From NCBI GenBank assembly GCA_001931535.1, contig CP016211.1, forward strand, positions 620,001-684,000: DNA of 64,000 nt. Direction: 5' to 3'. Shown here in pieces: positions 1 through 11,860 of the stretch. The number at the start of each line of letters is the position of its first letter. Positions within the stretch are counted from its first letter, which is position 1. Origin of the DNA: Minicystis rosea. GTDB lineage: Bacteria > Myxococcota_A > Polyangia > Polyangiales > Polyangiaceae. The position numbers were made by a program, and so were the translations under genes. The notes beneath the pieces are model-generated. The model was not told the DNA's origin, made no database searches, and saw only the letters and a list, made by a program, of their open reading frames with translations.

Positions 1-972
1 GAGCCGCTTGGCCAGCTTGCACGCCGTGTCCTTGTCGCCGTCTTGATGCGCGAGCACGGCCTCTCCCCAGACGGCGTCGTCGCGCTTGATCGTCGTCGTG
101 TGCAAGGCGTAGAGCTTTTCGTATTCGCGGCGTGCGGCGGCGCGATCCTTCAGTCGATTGCGGTAGATGAGCGCGATGCGGAGCTGCGCTTCCGAGTAGC
201 GTGGCCGCTCGTAGCTCGACCATGCGCCCGACGGCTCGCGCGCAGACAGGAGCTCGCGGAGGTGCGCGATCGCTTCTTCGTACTTGCCGGCCGCTTCGTC
301 GAGCTCGGCCGCGCGCCAGAACGCGTCGTCGGTGAGGCCACCGAACGGGTAGGGGTGACGGCGCGCCGAGGCGAGGTACGCATCGTGGGCTTCCTGCTTC
401 TTGCCCGCGCGTTCGAGCGCGCGGGCGCGCTCGTAGCTCATCACCTCGTCCTGATCCGTGCCCTTGAAGGCCGCGTCGTGGGCGTCGAGCCAAGCGAGCG
501 CCCCCGCGGGGCCGCCCTCGTCCTCCGCGTGCTGCAACATGCGGCGGATCGACGGTCGCGCGAGGCCGTGCGACGGGTGAGCGCGCGTGGCTTCGTCGAG
601 CATCTTCCAGCCCCGGGCGGCGTCGCCGTGTTGGATCTCGATGTCCGCGAGATCGAACACGGCGCGCGGGGTGCGCGGTCCGCTGGGCGATTCGGCCACC
701 ATCTTCTGGTACGTCGCGCGCGCCTCGCTCCAGAGCCCAGCGCGCTCGTAGCTGCGCGCTTCGAGGAACCACGCTTCGTCGCGATCCTTGAGGCGCTTCG
801 CTTTCGTGGCAGCGTCGTTCCAGCTGCGGGCCGCTTCGGTGAAGCGCCCCGCGTGGAACGCGCGCTCCGCCGCCGCGAACGAGACCACGTAGGCCTCGCC
901 GCGATCGATCGCGCAGCCGGCGAGCAGGAGGAGCGCGCCGATTGCCGCTCTACGAAAGCGTGCTTCGATCAC
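1..972 (-). CDS. TPR-like lipoprotein, 3' end beyond window
   Basis: Open frame of 324 codons running off the left edge, so the C-terminus is missing. The GTG start at 972 overlaps the TGA of the threonine aldolase gene (GTGA), which fixes the start and implies translational coupling. The N-terminus is a short lipoprotein signal peptide ending in the lipobox LLAGC, followed by helical, Ala/Glu/Arg-rich sequence with repeated pairs such as [20 protein letters not shown] and [16 protein letters not shown], typical of tetratricopeptide repeats. TPR lipoproteins usually act as scaffolds at the cell envelope. The partner is unknown. Confidence 0.75.
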   Translation of the reverse strand, partial: MIEARFRRAAIGALLLLAGCAIDRGEAYVVSFAAAERAFHAGRFTEAARSWNDAATKAKRLKDRDEAWFLEARSYERAGLWSEARATYQKMVAESPSGPRTPRAVFDLADIEIQHGDAARGWKMLDEATRAHPSHGLARPSIRRMLQHAEDEGGPAGALAWLDAHDAAFKGTDQDEVMSYERARALERAGKKQEAHDAYLASARRHPYPFGGLTDDAFWRAAELDEAAGKYEEAIAHLRELLSAREPSGAWSSYERPRYSEAQLRIALIYRNRLKDRAAARREYEKLYALHTTTIKRDDAVWGEAVLAHQDGDKDTACKLAKRL

Positions 973-2012
973 CGCGCTCCCTCGAGCACCTCGGTGAGCG
1001 CCTCCGCGAGCGCGCGCGCAGCGACCGGGATGTCGGCGGGCGCGACGTCGAGGTGCACCACCGCGCGCGTGCGGAATGGAGCCATCGCACCCACGAGCAC
1101 GCCGCGCCGGCGCGCGGCCTCCACCAAGCGCTCGGCGGGGACGCCGGGCGTGTCGACGTTGACTTGGTTGGTCTCGGCCGGCACCACGTGCGCGCGCGAT
1201 CCGGAAGCCGTGATGAGCGCGGCCTCGATCTCCTTCGCGCCGGCGAGATCCTCCACGAGCCGCGCGCGATGATGCTCGAGCGCGTACAGCGCGCCCGACC
1301 CGAGGATGCCCGCCTGCCGCATGCCTCCGCCCAACATCTTGCGATAGTGACGCGCGGCTGCGATGAGCGCGCGCGAGCCCGCGAGGGCCGAGCCGACCGG
1401 CGCGCCGAGGCCCTTCGAGTAGCAGACGTTCACCGTGTCGAACGGCGCGGCGAGCTCCGCCGCCGAGATGCCCGTGACTGCGGCCACGTTCCACAAGCGG
1501 GCGCCGTCGAGGTGGAGCGCGAGCCCGCGGCTCCGCGCGAGCTCCGCGATCGCCTGCACCTCGGCCTGCGGGAACACGCGACCGCCGGCGCGGTTGTGCG
1601 GGTTCTCGAGCGCCACGAGCCGCTGCCGCGGGCCGTGCATGTCGGGCTCCTGCACCACGGCGCGCAGATCTGCCGCCGTGAAGATCCCGCCTTTGCCCGC
1701 CGCGCGGAACTGCACGCCCGCCCATGCGGCGCCCGCGCCCGATTCATCGGCGACCACGTGCGCGTCCTCACCGCAGATCACCTCGTCACCGCGGCGCGTG
1801 TGCACGAGGAGCGAGATCTGATTGCCCATCGTCCCCGTCGGCACGAACAGCGCTGCCTCTTTGCCGAGGATCTCCGCGGTCACCGCTTCGAGCCGGTTGA
1901 TGGTGGGATCCTCGCCGTACACGTCGTCACCGACGTCGGCGCGCGCCATGGCCTCGCGCATCGCGGGCGTGGGCCGCGTGACCGTGTCGGAGCGCAGATC
2001 GATGAGCCTCAT
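969..2012 (-). CDS. ltaE: Low-specificity L-threonine aldolase
   Basis: Pyridoxal-phosphate enzyme that cleaves L-threonine or allo-threonine to glycine and acetaldehyde. The 347-residue product starts [15 protein letters not shown], the usual N-terminus of the family; the open frame extends further upstream but without conserved sequence. Visible active-site elements are the His stacking on PLP (H85), the PLP-binding Asp and Arg in [10 protein letters not shown] (D169, R172) and the Schiff-base lysine in [11 protein letters not shown] (K200). Length matches the family. The TPR lipoprotein gene starts inside its stop codon. Confidence 0.93.
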   Translation of the reverse strand: MRLIDLRSDTVTRPTPAMREAMARADVGDDVYGEDPTINRLEAVTAEILGKEAALFVPTGTMGNQISLLVHTRRGDEVICGEDAHVVADESGAGAAWAGVQFRAAGKGGIFTAADLRAVVQEPDMHGPRQRLVALENPHNRAGGRVFPQAEVQAIAELARSRGLALHLDGARLWNVAAVTGISAAELAAPFDTVNVCYSKGLGAPVGSALAGSRALIAAARHYRKMLGGGMRQAGILGSGALYALEHHRARLVEDLAGAKEIEAALITASGSRAHVVPAETNQVNVDTPGVPAERLVEAARRRGVLVGAMAPFRTRAVVHLDVAPADIPVAARALAEALTEVLEGAR

Positions 2013-2513
2013 TCGCGCGACAGTAGCAGGGCATCGCCGCGGAATCACCCAACCCATGGGCTCGCTCCACGCGCCGTGCGGCCCGCGCATCGCCGCGGCG
2101 CGATCACCATCTTCGGCGTGCTCGCTCGGCCCCACGATCGCTCGCGCGGTCATGCTCGGCGGGCCGCTCCCATGCCGTGCGCGCGCCTCTTCGATCCGAC
2201 GCGCACCCATCATTGACTGCATGCATCGAACGGCGTCCCGTCGGGGCGACAGCGCCGCACCATCACGGAGCCACACCGATCATTGATCGGTCCGCGCCCA
2301 GCGTCGCACCCCTGCGCCGTCATGCGCACCAGACCTTGCAAGTCGAGACCTGGTTCGCCGGTGAACCACTTTCCGCCGTCGCGCGGCGACCTATACTCAT
2401 GCTTCACGCTCCCCTCGGAGTGTGTCGTTCTCAGGCCCGGGCTGGCGCGTGTCGGCCTCGACCCAACAGGTAGGTCCGCTCCGGCCGATGCGACCGGGGC
2501 GATGGAGGTGGCC
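2013..2513. other. Intergenic region, no gene seen
   Basis: Divergent region between ltaE and a small secreted protein. Open frames here lack family sequence or a convincing ribosome site. It should hold both promoters. A TATACT hexamer near 2392 could be a -10 element for the rightward gene, but no good -35 partner is visible. Confidence 0.4.
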
Positions 2514-2948
2514 ATGAGGTTGCGAGCGAGCATGACGGCCGCGGTGGCCGCGGCAGGGCTGTTGCTCTCGACGGCAGCGCATGCGCAGGGCTCTGCGTCG
2601 GCGTCCGCGAGCGCTCCGGTGGAGATCATCGACGTCGAGCGCTTCTTCTCTGCGCCCCGGGCGCTCGGAGATGCGTGGGAGCGCGCCGTCCAGGCCGCGC
2701 TCGATGGCATGCGTGCGTTGCGTGACGCGGAGCGCGCGGCCCTGCGTCCGGTGCCGACGCCGCCGAGGGCGCCGTCGCCGCCCTGGTCCACCATCGCGCC
2801 GGCGCCGCGCGAGGTGCCGATCCCGCGCTACGTGGTGACGTTGCAGCCCGTCGTGGTGGAGCCGGTGACCCAGGCCGTCATCGACGCGCGGGGCCAGCGG
2901 GCCACCCTGCTCGGCGCCAGCGTGGAGATGCCCTGGCCCGTGCCATGA
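2514..2948 (+). CDS. Secreted hypothetical protein
   Basis: A 144-residue product of unknown function. The chosen ATG at 2514 follows GGAGGT (2504-2509), and the protein then begins with a clear Sec signal peptide (MRLRASMTAAVAAAGLLL, cleavage after AHA). The mature part has a Ser/Ala stretch, a helical segment rich in Arg and Ala, and a proline-rich segment. No domain is recognised. It was probably exported to the periplasm. Confidence 0.6.
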   Translation: MRLRASMTAAVAAAGLLLSTAAHAQGSASASASAPVEIIDVERFFSAPRALGDAWERAVQAALDGMRALRDAERAALRPVPTPPRAPSPPWSTIAPAPREVPIPRYVVTLQPVVVEPVTQAVIDARGQRATLLGASVEMPWPVP

Positions 2949-3028
2949 GTCAGCACGCTGCCCCGCTCGGGTGAGCGGCTCTCCGGAGGCCTTGGGTTCA
3001 CGGCCGCTTCTGTGCTGAAGTGGACGCG

Positions 3029-3349
3029 ATGAAGAGCTCGATGGTCCGGGCGCTCGTGCTCGGGTTGTGGCTCACGGGCTGTGGGCGGACCGTGAGCGAG
3101 GACGACTGCCTCAAGATCAAGGAAAACATGCGTGAGGCCTGGGCCACCGAGTCGAAGAAGGCCGCGACCGAAGGCCCAGGCGCAGAGAAAGCGACGGCCG
3201 TCGTCCGGACCGAGGGCGAGAAGCTCATCGGCGATTGGATGGTCGAGTGCAAGAAAGAGCTGATGGGCCGGCGCGTCGATCCCAAGGAGATGGACTGTCT
3301 CCTCAAGGCGAAGACGATCGCCCAGATCAACAAGTGCTCCGCGCCTTGA
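3029..3349 (+). CDS. Small lipoprotein
   Basis: A 106-residue product with a lipoprotein signal peptide (MKSSMVRALVLGLWLTGCG) and a charged, helical mature part carrying Cys residues that could pair (DDCLKIKEN, ECKKEL, MDCLLK, NKCSAP). A GTG nine bases upstream is an alternative start, but the ATG gives a normal signal peptide. Its TGA stop (3347-3349) is also the first TGA of the tandem repeat array that follows. Function unknown. Confidence 0.65.
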   Translation: MKSSMVRALVLGLWLTGCGRTVSEDDCLKIKENMREAWATESKKAATEGPGAEKATAVVRTEGEKLIGDWMVECKKELMGRRVDPKEMDCLLKAKTIAQINKCSAP

Positions 3350-3830
3350 TTACGATGGGGCCGCGAGCGGCCCCAAACCCCGGCCGGACGAGCCGGCCCT
3401 GATCACGATGGGGCCGCGAGCGGCCCCAAACCCCGGGCCGGACGAGCCGGCCCTGATCACGATGGGGCCGCGAGCGGCCCCAAGCCCCGGGCCGGACGAG
3501 CCGGCCCTGATCACGATGGGGCCGCGAGCGGCCCCAAGCCCCGGGCCGGACGAGCCGGCCCTGATCACGATGGGGCCGCGAGCGGCCCCAAGCCCCGGGC
3601 CGGACGAGCCGGCCCTGATCACGATGGGGCCGCGAGCGGCCCCAAGCCCCGGGCCGGACGAGCCGGCCCTGATCACGATGGGGCGCGAGCGGCCGCGAGC
3701 GGCCCCAAGCCCCGGGCCGGACGAGCCGGCCCTGATCACGATGGGGCCGCGAGCGGCCCCAAACCCCGGGCTGGACAAGCCCTGATCGCGATGGGGCCGC
3801 GAGCGGACAAGCCAGCCCTGATCGCGAAGC
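3347..3830. repeat. Tandem array of a 54-bp GC-rich repeat with hairpins
   Basis: About eight to nine copies of a 54-bp unit beginning TGATCACGATGGGGCCGCGA. Copies of GATCACGATG start at 3401, 3455, 3509, 3563, 3617 and 3671. A 63-bp variant then carries a 9-bp insertion, and the last copies (from 3784) are shorter and diverged. Each unit holds two hairpins: GGGGCCGCGAGCGGCCCC and GGGCCGGACGAGCCGGCCC. Since 54 is a multiple of three, spurious open frames run through it on both strands. It lies between convergent genes. Confidence 0.95.
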
Positions 3831-3890
3831 CTCTCGCGTCACCCACGAAATCCAGCTGATCTCACTCCGGCCCCGACCGCGACGCTGCGC

Positions 3891-4328
3891 TCACCGGAGT
3901 CGCTCGCGGAAGCGCGTGAGCAACGCCGGGTCCTCCAGCATGCGACGCGTCCAATGCTCGTTGGCGCGGATGAACTGTTCGAGCGAGATGCCCACGCGGG
4001 CCAGCGCCGGAAGCGGATCGCCACGCCGTTGAATCTCCCGCGTCGCGTCCGCGTAGCGCTCGATCGAAATGATGTCGTGTTCGCGCCGGAGCGCGGCGCG
4101 GGCCCGCTCGAAGGCCTCCGCGTAGGCGACGATGATCGGCGGCACGCCGTCGTGCTCCTCGTCCATCGCTCGGCTCATGCGATCTTGGAAGTGTCGATCG
4201 AGCGCCGCATACGACGTCTCGTCCAGCCCGTGCGTGGTGAGCACGGCGGCGCGATCGCAGGAGGGCTCGGCCAGCGTCGCCGAGAGCGTCGCGTACTCGG
4301 CCACGTCGAAGGAGTCAGGAGCGCGCAT
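3891..4328 (-). CDS. Hypothetical protein
   Basis: A 145-residue soluble protein starting MRAPDSFDVAEYATLSA. The upstream open frame lacks plausible coding content, and the ATG at 4328 leaves about 100 bp to the divergent HEAT-repeat gene. The sequence is helical and charged, with a C-terminal segment (EQFIRANEHWTRRML) seen in small uncharacterised myxobacterial proteins associated with HEAT-repeat proteins. That association is an impression from sequence style, not a search. No catalytic motif is recognised. Confidence 0.6.
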   Translation of the reverse strand: MRAPDSFDVAEYATLSATLAEPSCDRAAVLTTHGLDETSYAALDRHFQDRMSRAMDEEHDGVPPIIVAYAEAFERARAALRREHDIISIERYADATREIQRRGDPLPALARVGISLEQFIRANEHWTRRMLEDPALLTRFRERLR

Positions 4329-4434
4329 CGAGGGCCACGATAGCGCCACTCCGTCGGGGCGGTGGAACGAGCGCCATGTCGGCACGGATCGATCGCGCTT
4401 CCCGGGCGCTGCCCCTCGAAGGTACAACCGAAGG

Positions 4435-6501
4435 GTGAGCCTCGAAGATCCTGCGCCGAATGGGGAGGGCGCCGCGCTCGGGCCGCCGCGCTGGGTGCTC
4501 GCCCTCGAGCGCGCGCACGCGCTGACGCACGCCGCGGCCCGTGTGTTGGAGAACGCTCCGCCGTCGGGCGCCGATCTCGCGCCTGCCGCGCAGCCCATCG
4601 AGGATGCGGTCGCGTCGATCTACGCGGCCTTCGATCGGCGCGACGATGGGCTCGCCGCCACGCGCGCGGCGCAGGCCGATCTGCACGTGGCCGCGCTGGT
4701 GGTTCGGAGTCTCGCGTCGGTGGACGAGACGTTCGGCGATGCCGCGGGCTTCCTCGACGATGCGCGCCGCGAGCTCGACGTCGCGCTCGAGCGCTTCTCG
4801 CGTGTGTCGCCCGAGGCTCCACCTCCGGTCGAAGATCTCTGCGCCGCCGAGAACGTGCCCCGCCTTCATCGCATCGATCGTCCCGCGCTCGTGCCGGAGC
4901 TCCGCGTCCCCGATCCGCTGCCTCCTCCCGCGGAGGCCCCGCCGCCGTTGCCGCCTCCGAAGTCTTCGGCCGAGCTCGCGCAAACTGTCGCCGAGGTGAA
5001 GCGACGCGCGGAGGAACGACGCAAAGCACATGCTGCCCGCGCGGAGGAGCGAGCTCGTCTGCGCGCGGCATTGAAAGGCGAGAAGCTCGAGCCCGGCGAT
5101 CCTCTCCCCGGGTTTGCGCGGGGGCGCTTCACGGCGAAGACGCGCGACGACTTCGTCGCCTCGCGGACCCGCGAGTGCTTCGACGAGGTCGCCATGATCG
5201 GCATGCAGCGCGCGCCGCTCCTCGGTGATCCCTGGCGCTTCGCCAAGGTGCTCGAGGAGCGCATGCTCACGGCCATCGATGCCATCGCTGCGCTCGGCGG
5301 GCCGGCCATCGCACGTGTCGAGCGCTTGGCGATCGACGCGCCCGCCAAGGATCCCACGCGCGGCTTCGCTGCCGCGATGATCCTCGGTTGCTTCGATGGC
5401 CGCGACACGCTCGGCGCCGTGGAGCGCATCATCCGCCACCTCGGCCCCGCCGATCCGGAGGTTGCGGCGCACGTGGCCGGCGCCCTCAAGCTCGTGCCAC
5501 ACCCGCTCTTACCGCAGATCCTCCGCGTATTTCTCGCCGACGCCGATCCCGCGCTGCGCGCCCTCGCCGTCGACGTGCTCGCCTATCGCGGCCTCGCCAC
5601 CGTCGCGGAGCTGGCCGCTGCGGCGCGCGATCCATCGCCTGCCGTCGCGGCCGCGGCGCTCCCTGCGCTCGGCCTCGCGCGCGCCGCCGATCTCGGCGAA
5701 GCCATTCAACCCGCGCGTGTGCACGACGACCCGGCGCTGCGCGAAGCCTCGTGGATCGCGATGAGCCTCGGCGGCAGCTCGCACGCATCCGACGTCCTCG
5801 CGAGCGAGCTCGACGGCCCGCTCGCCGGTCGCGCTGCGGTCGCGCTCGCCATCGTCGGCGACGAGCGCGACGCCGCGCGGCTCCTCGATCGCATGAAGCA
5901 GTCCCCCACGCCGGGCCTGGTGAACGCCGTCGGCTGGGCCGGCGCGCCCGAGGCCGTCCCTGCGCTGGTCGATCTTCTCACGCACGATGATCCCGTCGTG
6001 CAGCTCACGGCCGCGTATGCGCTCGAGCGCATCACCGGCGCGGGCCTCTCCGAGGACGTCGACGTCCCACCGGAGACCATCGCCGTGCCCGACGTCGAAG
6101 AGCCGAGCCTCGGCGAGCCGCCGCGTCTCGCGCGCGAGATCAGCGATCCGCGCGATCGCCCCTCGGAAGGCTCCACCGACAAGATCACCCAACCCTCGAT
6201 CGACGCGGTCCGCTGGCGTGCCTACTGGGCCGAGCGCGAGAGCCACTTCAAGCCCGGCCTCCGATATCGTCGCGGCAGCCTCTACGCGCCCGCGGTCTCC
6301 TGCTGGGAGCTCGACGCGCTTCCGCTCACGCCCGGCGAGCGCCGCCTGCTCCAGCGCGAGCTCGTGGTGCGCACCGGCCAGCACGTCCGCTTCGATCCGC
6401 ACGACTTCGTCTCCGTGCAGGAAGAAGCGCTCGCCGAGTGGGCCAAGACCGCGCGCCGCCATGGCACCGCCGGCGCATGGACGCGCCCGTTCCACCGCTG
6501 A
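4435..6501 (+). CDS. HEAT-repeat protein
   Basis: A 688-residue protein from the GTG at 4435 (VSLEDPAPNGEG). The start is uncertain because the ribosome site is weak. Residues about 170-215 are rich in Pro, then Lys/Arg/Glu. The middle and C-terminal part consist of short helical repeats of HEAT type, for example LRALAVDVLAYRGLATVAEL and AVPALVDLLTHDDPVVQLTA. The last about 95 residues (from RWRAYWAERE) form a separate conserved-looking tail. The layout resembles TIGR02270-type proteins, some linked to type VI secretion, but that match is not proven. Its stop codon begins a partial copy of the 54-bp repeat. Confidence 0.75.
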   Translation: MSLEDPAPNGEGAALGPPRWVLALERAHALTHAAARVLENAPPSGADLAPAAQPIEDAVASIYAAFDRRDDGLAATRAAQADLHVAALVVRSLASVDETFGDAAGFLDDARRELDVALERFSRVSPEAPPPVEDLCAAENVPRLHRIDRPALVPELRVPDPLPPPAEAPPPLPPPKSSAELAQTVAEVKRRAEERRKAHAARAEERARLRAALKGEKLEPGDPLPGFARGRFTAKTRDDFVASRTRECFDEVAMIGMQRAPLLGDPWRFAKVLEERMLTAIDAIAALGGPAIARVERLAIDAPAKDPTRGFAAAMILGCFDGRDTLGAVERIIRHLGPADPEVAAHVAGALKLVPHPLLPQILRVFLADADPALRALAVDVLAYRGLATVAELAAAARDPSPAVAAAALPALGLARAADLGEAIQPARVHDDPALREASWIAMSLGGSSHASDVLASELDGPLAGRAAVALAIVGDERDAARLLDRMKQSPTPGLVNAVGWAGAPEAVPALVDLLTHDDPVVQLTAAYALERITGAGLSEDVDVPPETIAVPDVEEPSLGEPPRLAREISDPRDRPSEGSTDKITQPSIDAVRWRAYWAERESHFKPGLRYRRGSLYAPAVSCWELDALPLTPGERRLLQRELVVRTGQHVRFDPHDFVSVQEEALAEWAKTARRHGTAGAWTRPFHR

Positions 6502-6538
6502 TCACGATGGGGGCGCTGGCCGGCCCCGGCCTCGATCA
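6499..6538. repeat. Single partial copy of the 54-bp repeat between convergent stops
   Basis: The TGA of the HEAT-repeat gene starts TGATCACGATGGGG, the first 14 bases of the repeat unit. A GC-rich inverted segment (GGCCGGCCCCGGCC) follows, then GATCA, whose complement gives the stop of the opposite PHP gene. So both convergent genes end inside the repeat. Confidence 0.7.
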
Positions 6539-7642
6539 GCGCAGCCACACAGGCTGCGTGAACGCTCGCCGCCCGCTCGCATCGGTGACGCGCACACGCG
6601 CCCACGCGGCGCCGTGCTTGCGCGGATCGTGGCGGAGCGCGCGCCCCTCCATCGTCTCCACCACGCGCCCGTCCGCGATCACCTCGAACCTGCCCGGCCC
6701 CACCGCATCGATCGCGAAGCTCTCCCGCGACAGCTCGACCCGCTCCAGGAGCACGCCCGTCGACGCATAGAAATCGCCCGCCGCCATCGCCGCGCGGATG
6801 GCCTCCGCCGACTTCTCGGCCCGCACCATCACGAAGCCGCGATCGCCTGTGTACGCCACCTCGCCGCGTGCGCGCACGCGCTCCGCGTCGCCGTAGTGAT
6901 GCGCATCGTCCGTCGCCGTCCCGAAGACGCGCGCACCCCGCGCCAGCGCCGCATCCCAAAGCGCCTCCGTCGATGGATGGCGCGCATCGCCCTCGTTGTC
7001 CGAGTCGACCGCCATGTTGGCGATCTCCACGAGCGTGAGCCCGCGCGCCGCCAGCGCGATCAGGATCTCGGCATCGGCCCCGTGGTGGAAGTTGGGATGA
7101 TTGAGCTGCGCGAGCCCGCCGCTCGCGATCGCACGATCGACCGCGTGCCCATACAGATCGAGCCGCCGCACGCTCCCTTCGACGGGGAAGCGCACGTGCT
7201 CCCGCGACGGCGCCACGAAGAGCCCATTCACGTGCAGGAGGCACGCGTCCTTCGGCTCCGGCGCCGGCTCGCATCTCCGCAGGTTCTGGGTCAGCTCGAT
7301 CCCACGAAGCACCAGCATCCCTTCCGGCGCGGGGATGTCCGTCACGACGTTGTGATCGGTGAAGACGACGAAGTCGTACCCCCGCGCCGCGTACCAGGCC
7401 GCCGCCTCGCGCGGATCCGTCTCGCTGTCCCCCGAGTTGCCCGTGTGCGCGTGGAGCTGCCCCTTGAGGAACCCGCGCGGCCTCGGTGCGGGCTTCTCCG
7501 GCCCAGCGCTCGAAGCTGCCTGCGGCCCCGTCGCGGTCGCCTCGCGCGCCTTGCTCGGCCTCGCCGCGCCCTGCGTCGCCGAGCCCGGCGCCTCGCAGCC
7601 CATGACCGCGCACGCGAGCATCGCGACGGCAGCGAACCTCAT
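6536..7642 (-). CDS. PHP-domain lipoprotein (putative metal phosphoesterase)
   Basis: A 368-residue product with a lipoprotein signal peptide ([20 protein letters not shown]) and a Pro/Ala linker, then a PHP domain. PHP motif I is [14 protein letters not shown], motif [15 protein letters not shown], and further metal ligands appear in QLNHPNFH and [11 protein letters not shown]. The family (CehA/McbA type) hydrolyses phosphoesters or related bonds with bound metals. The substrate cannot be read from sequence. The start is set by the signal peptide; an upstream in-frame start gives no sensible N-terminus. Likely anchored in the envelope. Confidence 0.82.
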   Translation of the reverse strand: MRFAAVAMLACAVMGCEAPGSATQGAARPSKAREATATGPQAASSAGPEKPAPRPRGFLKGQLHAHTGNSGDSETDPREAAAWYAARGYDFVVFTDHNVVTDIPAPEGMLVLRGIELTQNLRRCEPAPEPKDACLLHVNGLFVAPSREHVRFPVEGSVRRLDLYGHAVDRAIASGGLAQLNHPNFHHGADAEILIALAARGLTLVEIANMAVDSDNEGDARHPSTEALWDAALARGARVFGTATDDAHHYGDAERVRARGEVAYTGDRGFVMVRAEKSAEAIRAAMAAGDFYASTGVLLERVELSRESFAIDAVGPGRFEVIADGRVVETMEGRALRHDPRKHGAAWARVRVTDASGRRAFTQPVWLR

Positions 7643-7763
7643 GTCGAAAGAATAGCGCGCCCGACAAAAGACCAGAGCCGCGATCGTCGGGGCCCGTGCG
7701 CTCGCTCGAAGCGATGTCACCGGCTCGCCGACGCGCGGCTCCGTCTCACAGGGCGCTCGCCCT

Positions 7764-9658
<1,895 letters not shown>

Positions 9659-9820
9659 TACCTCTCGCTCCACTCTAGCCTTCGCGGTGCCCGACTCCGG
9701 AGGAGCGGTGCTGTCCGCATCCTCCGCAAAGAACTCCGAGCGTCTCGGCGCTCGGCTCAAACTTCATCCCCCCGAACGAATCAGCTTCGATCCACGCGTG
9801 CCTGACGTCGCTGCATTGCC

Positions 9821-11860
9821 TCACGCGAGCCCGTGCCTCTTCTGGGCGCGCAGCGCCATCGCACGCAGCAGCTCGTTCTCCCTGTCGGCGTCCCCCTGCG
9901 CCTCCACTCGGTGAAGCTGCTCTCTCTCGGCGGCGTTTTCGCGCTTTAAGGTCAAGCTGCTCAACTTTCTCGCGTTGTCCAGAAGCACGCCCCTCGCCAC
10001 ATCCGCCGTATCGAACGCAGGCGAGGCCAGCCGTCCAACCGCGAATGAATGGATCGACCCGGGGATCTGCGCAAGAAATTCGTCGGCGTAAACCCTAATT
10101 TCTACGCCGGTGCCTCGCTGCGTTGGCCCGGTAGATGCCGTACCGTCGTCGTCCGCACTCTCCCAGCTTGGCCCGTTTTTCGCGTATGCAGCGCGGGACA
10201 CGGTTTGGCGCAGCGTGGCCGTCGCCAACGCAACGTCGCCGTCGAGGCTGGTAAGCGCAGTCTCCACGTCGGAATCGTCGAGAAGCTCCGGGAAATCGAG
10301 CAGCGCGCCGAGCATCTCCAGCGAGATCTCCTCGAGCCGGGAGCGAGAGCGCGCGCGATCGTGTGGCACCGGCACCTGCGAGACGGGGAGCGGCCCGGCG
10401 GCCTTCACGTTCGTCGAGAGGGCCTGCTCCACCGCGGTCTCGAGCTCGCGCAAGCTGGCGAGCGGTTGCCCGCGCATCACGAGCTTCGACGAGAGCTGAT
10501 CGGCGTAGGTCTTCGCCATCGCGCGCAGCGTGGGATCGACTTCTTCCGAGAGGAGCTGCGTGACCGCGCGGATGCGCGCGCGCTGCTCTTCGAGCGTGCC
10601 GTTGCGGAAAGCATCGCCTTCGAGCGCGTCCTCGATGAGGTACTCGCGCATGCCGCGCGCGTGGCTGAGGAGCCGCTGGATGCCGTCGCGCCCGTGCTTG
10701 CGCACGTAGTCGTCGGGGTCCATGCCCTTCGGCAAGCTCGCGACCTTGGCGTCGAGCCCGCCTTCGCGACAGGGCATGCGCGACGCGCGCGCGGCCTTGC
10801 GGCCCGCGTTGTCGCCGTCGAAGAGCACGATCACGTTCGGCGCGAAGCGCTTCAAGAGCTTCGCCTGCGGCGTGGTGAACGCGGTCCCGAGCGGCGCGAC
10901 CGCGGTGTTGATGCCGCGCGCGTGCAGCGACACGACGTCGAAGTTACCCTCGACGAGGATGGCTTCGCTCGCTTGGCGAATGGCTTGCCGCGCTTGCAAC
11001 AGCCCGAAGAGGTGCTCGCCCTTCGTGTAGATCGGCGACTCGGGGCTGTTGATGTACTTCGCGGGCGCGGCGTCGGGCGTGTTGCTCGGGCCGCTGATGC
11101 GCAGGGCCGAGAGCTCCTCCGGCGTGGGATCGGGCAGCGCGCGACCGCTGAACGCGATGACGCGGCCCATCACGTCGATGACCGCGAACATCAAGCGATG
11201 ACGGAAGCGATCGTAGTGACCCGAGCCGCTCGTTCGCGGCACGAGCAGGCCCACGCGCTCGGCTTGCACCAGGGAGATGCCTTGCTGCTTCAGGTACGTC
11301 GCGAGGCCGTCCCAACCGAAGGGCGCGTAGCCCACGCGGAAGGCTTGCAGCGTGTCGCCGATGCGCGCGTCCTCGCCGACGAGATCGTTCGACTCCGGGA
11401 GCGGGAGGCCGCGGCGCGCGAGCTCGTCACGCGCGTAGCGCGCGAGCGGATGGGCCGCGCTCCCGCGGAGACAGCGCTCGAAGTACGTCGCGGCCGCGCC
11501 GTTGACCGCGTAGAGATCATCCTTCGCTTTGCGTGCGGCGTTGGCTTCGCGACGCTCTTGATCGGTGGCGGTCTCGGCGACCTCGATGCCGGCGCGCTCT
11601 GCGAGCATGCGGATGGCTTCGGGGAACGACTGCCCCTCGGTCTTCATCACGAAGTCGACCGCGCCGCCGCTCTCCTTGCAGCCGAAGCAGTGGAAGAAGC
11701 CGCGCTCCGCGTTGACGTGGAAGCTCGGCGACTTCTCCTGATGGAACGGGCACAACCCCACGAAGCTCCGCCCGCGGCGCGTGAGCTTGACCGTCTCGGC
11801 GATGAGCGCGACGAGATCGGTGCGCTCCTTCACGAGCGCGATCGTTTCGGGGGAGATCAT
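9821..11860 (-). CDS. dnaG: DNA primase
   Basis: Makes RNA primers at the replication fork. The 679-residue protein has the N-terminal CHC2 zinc finger with C37, H40, C58 and C61 (LCPFHQEKSPSF, FHCFGC). The central primase core includes FSGRALPDPTPEE and KYINSPESPIYTKGEHLFG. The TOPRIM domain carries AILVEGNFDVVSLHARG and VLFDGDNAGRKA. A C-terminal part of about 200 residues is the likely helicase-interaction region. It lies 162 bp upstream of rpoD in the same direction. The start MISPETIALVKERTDLV is the family N-terminus. Confidence 0.97.
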   Translation of the reverse strand: MISPETIALVKERTDLVALIAETVKLTRRGRSFVGLCPFHQEKSPSFHVNAERGFFHCFGCKESGGAVDFVMKTEGQSFPEAIRMLAERAGIEVAETATDQERREANAARKAKDDLYAVNGAAATYFERCLRGSAAHPLARYARDELARRGLPLPESNDLVGEDARIGDTLQAFRVGYAPFGWDGLATYLKQQGISLVQAERVGLLVPRTSGSGHYDRFRHRLMFAVIDVMGRVIAFSGRALPDPTPEELSALRISGPSNTPDAAPAKYINSPESPIYTKGEHLFGLLQARQAIRQASEAILVEGNFDVVSLHARGINTAVAPLGTAFTTPQAKLLKRFAPNVIVLFDGDNAGRKAARASRMPCREGGLDAKVASLPKGMDPDDYVRKHGRDGIQRLLSHARGMREYLIEDALEGDAFRNGTLEEQRARIRAVTQLLSEEVDPTLRAMAKTYADQLSSKLVMRGQPLASLRELETAVEQALSTNVKAAGPLPVSQVPVPHDRARSRSRLEEISLEMLGALLDFPELLDDSDVETALTSLDGDVALATATLRQTVSRAAYAKNGPSWESADDDGTASTGPTQRGTGVEIRVYADEFLAQIPGSIHSFAVGRLASPAFDTADVARGVLLDNARKLSSLTLKRENAAEREQLHRVEAQGDADRENELLRAMALRAQKRHGLA

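Noticed and set aside
942..2216. 424-codon plus-strand open frame over threonine aldolase
   Set aside because: Antisense of a clear PLP enzyme; it has no motif of its own.
3347..3830. CRISPR-like array
   Set aside because: The units are contiguous tandem copies with no distinct spacers and no cas genes nearby.
3327..3842. Open frames of repeating peptides through the tandem array, on both strands
   Set aside because: They exist because the repeat length is divisible by three and lacks stops in some frames. No ribosome site or non-repeat sequence is present.
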